From Augochlora pura (lineage: Eukaryota > Arthropoda > Insecta > Hymenoptera > Halictidae), in NCBI RefSeq assembly GCF_028453695.1, contig NC_135776.1, positions 16,190,663 through 16,254,662 on the forward strand: a stretch of DNA of 64,000 nt, in the 5' to 3' direction. Every line of letters starts with the position of its first letter. The stretch's first letter is position 1. Below, in pieces: positions 60,205 through 64,000 of this stretch. Position numbers and translations under genes: made by a program. Below the pieces are notes generated by a model that was given only the letters and a program-made list of their open reading frames with translations, made no database searches and was not told where the DNA came from.

Positions 60205-60480
60205 AACACTTTACCAACCGGTAGCCTATTAATCGGTTTTTTCCCCCGACCTGTGAATCGGTTATCATAGTAACCAATAATTTGATATCTATTATTGAGA
60301 TCAATATGTTATATTGTACTACCGTAATCTTCACTATTATTATATAATCTTTTAAATATTAAATATCTTTCACGATATATAAAACAAATATCATATATGA
60401 AATATCATAAAAATCAAAATAGAAACGAAAATTCAACATCGAGCTAAATTTTTACGACCGAATAACCGAATGATAAAGTA
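60205..60480 (+). mobile_element. Inverted-repeat element with CTTTACCGACCGG ends, copy 3
   Basis: Left end AACACTTTACCAACCGG, right end CCGAATGATAAAGT. The right end is more decayed. Interior motifs AATAATTTGATATCTATTAT and TCACTATTATTATATAATC match copy 1. Confidence 0.65.
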
Positions 60481-60759
60481 TCAATCCATTTCCAAATTAA
60501 ACATCTCAAATACTCGATCGAACATCTAAAACAATAATTTCAATTGTAATAAAATCAATGATGATATTATACCCTTTAACAAGCGTTCCACGAAATAAGT
60601 ACTTGTACGTTAACCATCTCCGATTTGGGGAAAGGTTCGGCTCGTTGAGAAAGTTCAGAGGGTGCGAAGGTAGCTAGAAGTTTGGAAACGTGCCTCGCGC
60701 GACTAATAATTTCCCAGCCCGCCGACAGGAGAGCCCGTTGTCGCGGAGGGCCGTAAAAA

Positions 60760-60793
<34 letters not shown>

Positions 60794-61185
60794 AGAAGCT
60801 CGCTGGGATGGATCTGTTTATTGCCAGCCGGAATAAAAATCGGCGTCGCCGGCGCGGCGGTTTCGCGCGGAGAGAGAGGAGCACAACGTAGTAATGTCAA
60901 CGGCACTCGTATCGGCCCGAGTGGCTCTCGTCCTCATCCACTGTCTTCTTCCTTTCAGCCTCCTCTTCAAGGTTCTCCTCTCCACTCGCGGAACACGCAA
61001 TCAATTATGACGACTTTACAGTTCCCTTCTAGTCGCTCCGGCTCCCCCCCTTGTCTCTCTCTTTCTACCCTCTCTTCGTTTCTCTCGGTCTCTTCCTTCA
61101 TCGGTATCGGTTTTTCCCTAAGTTCTTTTGCGACAAGGCCGCCATCGAATTTGGCAATGATAGAAACGACTTAACCCCCTACCCT
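60481..61185. other. Region without a recognisable gene
   Basis: Contains a (GA)n run at 60,762-60,790 and nothing else I recognise. Confidence 0.45.
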
Positions 61186-61428
61186 TTAACCCCTTGCACT
61201 ACAATAACGAGTCAGACTCGTGATGAAACTTAGCTCTACTAAATATGAATATTATTAATTTCTTCTATATCAAAGTGAAAATAAATTGTTCTGTTATCAA
61301 AGTACAGAAACGAAAATAAATGAAGACACTACAAGAAATAGGAATTGTCTGATTCTATTAAAGAAAGAATTAAGAAGGAATAAACGCTAATTAATACAGC
61401 GTAACAGGAATCATAGTGCAAGGGGTTG
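61186..61428 (+). mobile_element. TTAA-flanked miniature element, copy 3
   Basis: TTAA-CCCCTTGCACTAC on the left and GTGCAAGGGG-TTGA on the right. The right TTAA has one substitution. The ends are near-exact inverted repeats, 243 bp, non-coding, with CAGACTCGTGATGA just inside the left end. Confidence 0.7.
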
Positions 61429-62186
61429 ATATCGCGTTAGGCTTGCTACGAAGATTTGAATCATAATGTATTAAATATGTATTAACCCATTACCGTAATT
61501 TGACGATTCCGACGCATGATGACAATTACTAGTAATAACTTATTGTTATTCTGTTCTTCAAGATTGAAACAGAATTATAATCTCTTGTCGTTAATATTTA
61601 AGCATTAATGTAAATTTACACACGGAATAAACATCATTTTCCTATGACTTCTAAGAAGTTATTGCAATTGAAAATTGTCTTCAAACGTTATTCAAATCTC
61701 TTAAATTTAAATTAAATTTTACCCAACCATCGTTAACCCTCTTTAATCTTGCATAGTATATATTATTGTCCGTTCAACGAGAATTAATTCCTACCAGCAT
61801 GACACCTATGCATAAACTTAACCTTTTGCGGTCGTACGTCTACTCTCAGCCACGAAAGCTATTTATTTATTCTATTATTTTCACATAAAATTAAAACATT
61901 ATTCTACACGTATCTAATCTTCTAAAAAGAATTAATAAATATTTCCTACTTAATCTTGCATATTATACATTACTATCCACGTGTTAATTAATTAATTCCG
62001 ACCAGTATGAAAACTGTGTATACACTAAAGAGCAACCACGGAGAATTAAAACTTAAACGTTGAATAAAAGGTTGTCGAATACAATAAAAGTAAATTCTCC
62101 GTAGAAATTGATTACTCAAAAACAAATGCTAATCATCGTATCTGCAAATTAACTCGTAGTGCGAAAGGGGTTGATATTCCAATAAA
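61429..62186. other. Region without a recognisable gene
   Basis: AT-rich, with TTAA-CCC-like motifs at 61,484 and GAAAGGGG-TTGA at about 62,163 that may be the two ends of another decayed element, not firm enough to call. Confidence 0.35.
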
Positions 62187-62459
62187 TTAACTCTTCGATG
62201 CCACTTTCAGTCTGAACCCAAAACAATTTTCCTGACTATCCCCATTATTTATTATTCCAAAATTCGTATTTCTATCTAATACAACTTGGTACATTTTATG
62301 CACTTGGAATTGTGTCTTGTGCCCAATAAAATAGTTACCCTTCTAACAGTCTTGTAAATAGAAAAATCTGCCATGATGTAAAAATCGCTTTAGAACGTAC
62401 TTAACGTACAACAATTTTTAGCGGTGCCTCGGAGTCGCCGTTCGAGTGCGAAGGGTTAA
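62187..62459 (+). mobile_element. TTAA-flanked miniature element, copy 4
   Basis: TTAA-CTCTTCGATGCCACT on the left, GAGTGCGAAGGG-TTAA on the right, 273 bp. The ends share CNCTTCG. Near the right end is GCGGTGCCTCGGAGTCGCC, a motif also present at 59,712-59,730. Confidence 0.55.
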
Positions 62460-64000
62460 CGCCGTGACTCCCGGGCGTCGTCTTATTCTGGTAACCCAGA
62501 CGCGACGACGAGTCCCCGAGATTTTTCGTAGCTGATAAACAATTGTCGCGGGTCTATTTCTCGTCGAAAATAAATATAGAACCGAGGAATCGAATGTTCC
62601 GCCGGTGGCTGGGCATAAATCCCTCGCTGGAAGCAGTAAACCCGGTAACAGTGTACATGAACCATAATTAGAAGCTTAATATCGTCGAATTACACGTGCT
62701 CGGAGCGCCGGGGGTGGTCCGTCGACGCGCGGCGTGCTCTCGAACGCCTCGGATCGTCGTATTTTTAAATAAAAACGGTGCGAGTGAGCGCGAGAGGAGG
62801 GGGGAGAGGGGAGAGGGTCGCGGAGGGTGTCTACTAGCAGCAAATCATTTCGCGCCTGTTCTACGAGAAGCGGCGCCGCGCGGTTTCAGCGAGCGTAGGC
62901 GAGCTAGATTTATCCCCGTTGAACCACTCGCGTCTGGTCGGCGTCTGGAGCCGCGTCCCGCTCGTAAAATCACCGGCAAATAATCAACCCGCTCTCCCCG
63001 GCAGTCGTCCGATCATCTCGGGGAACGATTATGATTGTTCTTGCGGCCGCGGCGCGATGGACGACCGCTTCGACCGGCCCTGCCTCCTTTCCGCGTGACG
63101 CCGAACCGTGAGCTCGCTCATCCTTGACAATGTCCCCATGGGATCGATAGACCACGCTTCTCGTCGTCGCGAAATATCACGAGATTTTCCTCCTACGATC
63201 GAACAAGCCAAAGTCGCAAGGTGTTGTTGCGACAGCTGTGTTCCTTTTGGCTCCGCGCTCCCGTTTGCGGGAGAAGTGGCGAGATCGTTCGATAGAGGTG
63301 GAAAACTAATGTCATGTCTTATACTGGAATACTGTGGAATCGTTTGACATTCGAAGAGTGCGAGCCTGCGTGTTTCTATTGTTTATATACTAATTATTAT
63401 TATTATATTTAATATTATTATTATTACTATAGTAGAAGGAAAATCCTACTGTTTCATGTCTCGTTTACTCTTTGACCCTTAACAGACCGTCCTCGAACGT
63501 CAAAAAGGAAAAACGTAATTCACATAACCCAACCACGATATATAATAAATATTATTCAAATATTAAATCAAAGTCGCCCGTTAAGTGTAAAGGGTCACCA
63601 ACCCCTATTTAAATTATACACTCGATGATTTTAAAAATGAATAAAGAATGCAGATTGATTCTAAATTGTTTCGACACGCACACGTTCCAAATGCCAAGAA
63701 TAGAATCGCAACTGCAACAAAAATACACCATGGGTCTCCGACAGTTGTAAAAAGCAAGTCTCGGGTTGTCTCCAAAGCGATATAACATTGCGAGATGGAC
63801 TCCGTATCTTATTGCAAGTGATCCGCAACGACAGTGTTCCGTTCCACGTTGCTCTGTCAGCGACGAAAACGATGGACCCGACTGATAAGATGCAGGCGGG
63901 ACAGAATTACGCGAGACTATGCAACCGGCCAGATAAAACGATCGCTTGTCGCGGCGGGACCGGTGCAATCGAGGGGGTCCGTTCGAATTCCTCTTCGCTT
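62460..64000. other. Region without a recognisable gene
   Basis: GC-rich to 63.3 kb, with an (ATT)n stretch at about 63,390-63,432. The open frame at 63,609-63,968 (minus) shows no domain. Confidence 0.45.

Noticed and set aside
1..64000. tRNA or rRNA genes
   Set aside because: Scanned for tRNA B-box motifs (GGTTCGANTCC) with a matching A-box on both strands and saw none; no rRNA-like sequence recognised.

Overview
This 64 kb window is animal nuclear DNA, most likely from a hymenopteran insect (ant, bee or wasp). The taxon is an inference. It rests on short introns with GT-AG borders, alternating GC-rich/CpG-rich and AT-rich blocks, dense microsatellites, mariner-type relics and small TTAA-flanked elements. 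There are no operons, no CRISPR arrays, and I found no tRNA or rRNA gene.

One gene can be read with confidence: a NELL-type secreted glycoprotein (the NELL1/NELL2 family, 'protein kinase C-binding protein NELL') on the minus strand. I rebuilt twelve coding exons from 42,823 down to 17,791. All junctions between consecutive exons keep the reading frame, and the 862 residues run in family order: signal peptide, thrombospondin-N/laminin-G domain, short coiled coil, two VWC domains, six EGF-like domains, two VWC domains. Exon 3 (25,674-25,824) is short and was found by matching splice phase and family sequence. The last few residues are unresolved; two possible terminal exons are listed at low confidence.

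Layout. 1-2.3 kb: repeats and a possible LTR-retroelement leader, then a 500-N gap. 2.8-8 kb: microsatellites and minisatellites, no recognisable gene. 8.9-11.6 kb: GC-rich block with several uncertain open frames on both strands. 12-17.5 kb: repeats, a 15-bp minisatellite and small inverted-repeat elements. 17.6-42.8 kb: the NELL gene, with two introns of 7-10 kb full of mobile-element debris. 42.8-64 kb: the region upstream of NELL, with no recognisable gene but relics, AT-rich tandem repeats and long stretches of chance open frames.

The most unusual structure is a long inverted repeat (arms about 0.85-1 kb, spacer about 1.6 kb) wholly inside NELL intron 2, so the nascent NELL transcript should fold into a long double-stranded RNA hairpin. 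At least three families of non-autonomous inverted-repeat elements recur in the window, several of them inside NELL introns. Two degenerate Tc1/mariner-superfamily transposases are also present, one of which has lost its catalytic core.
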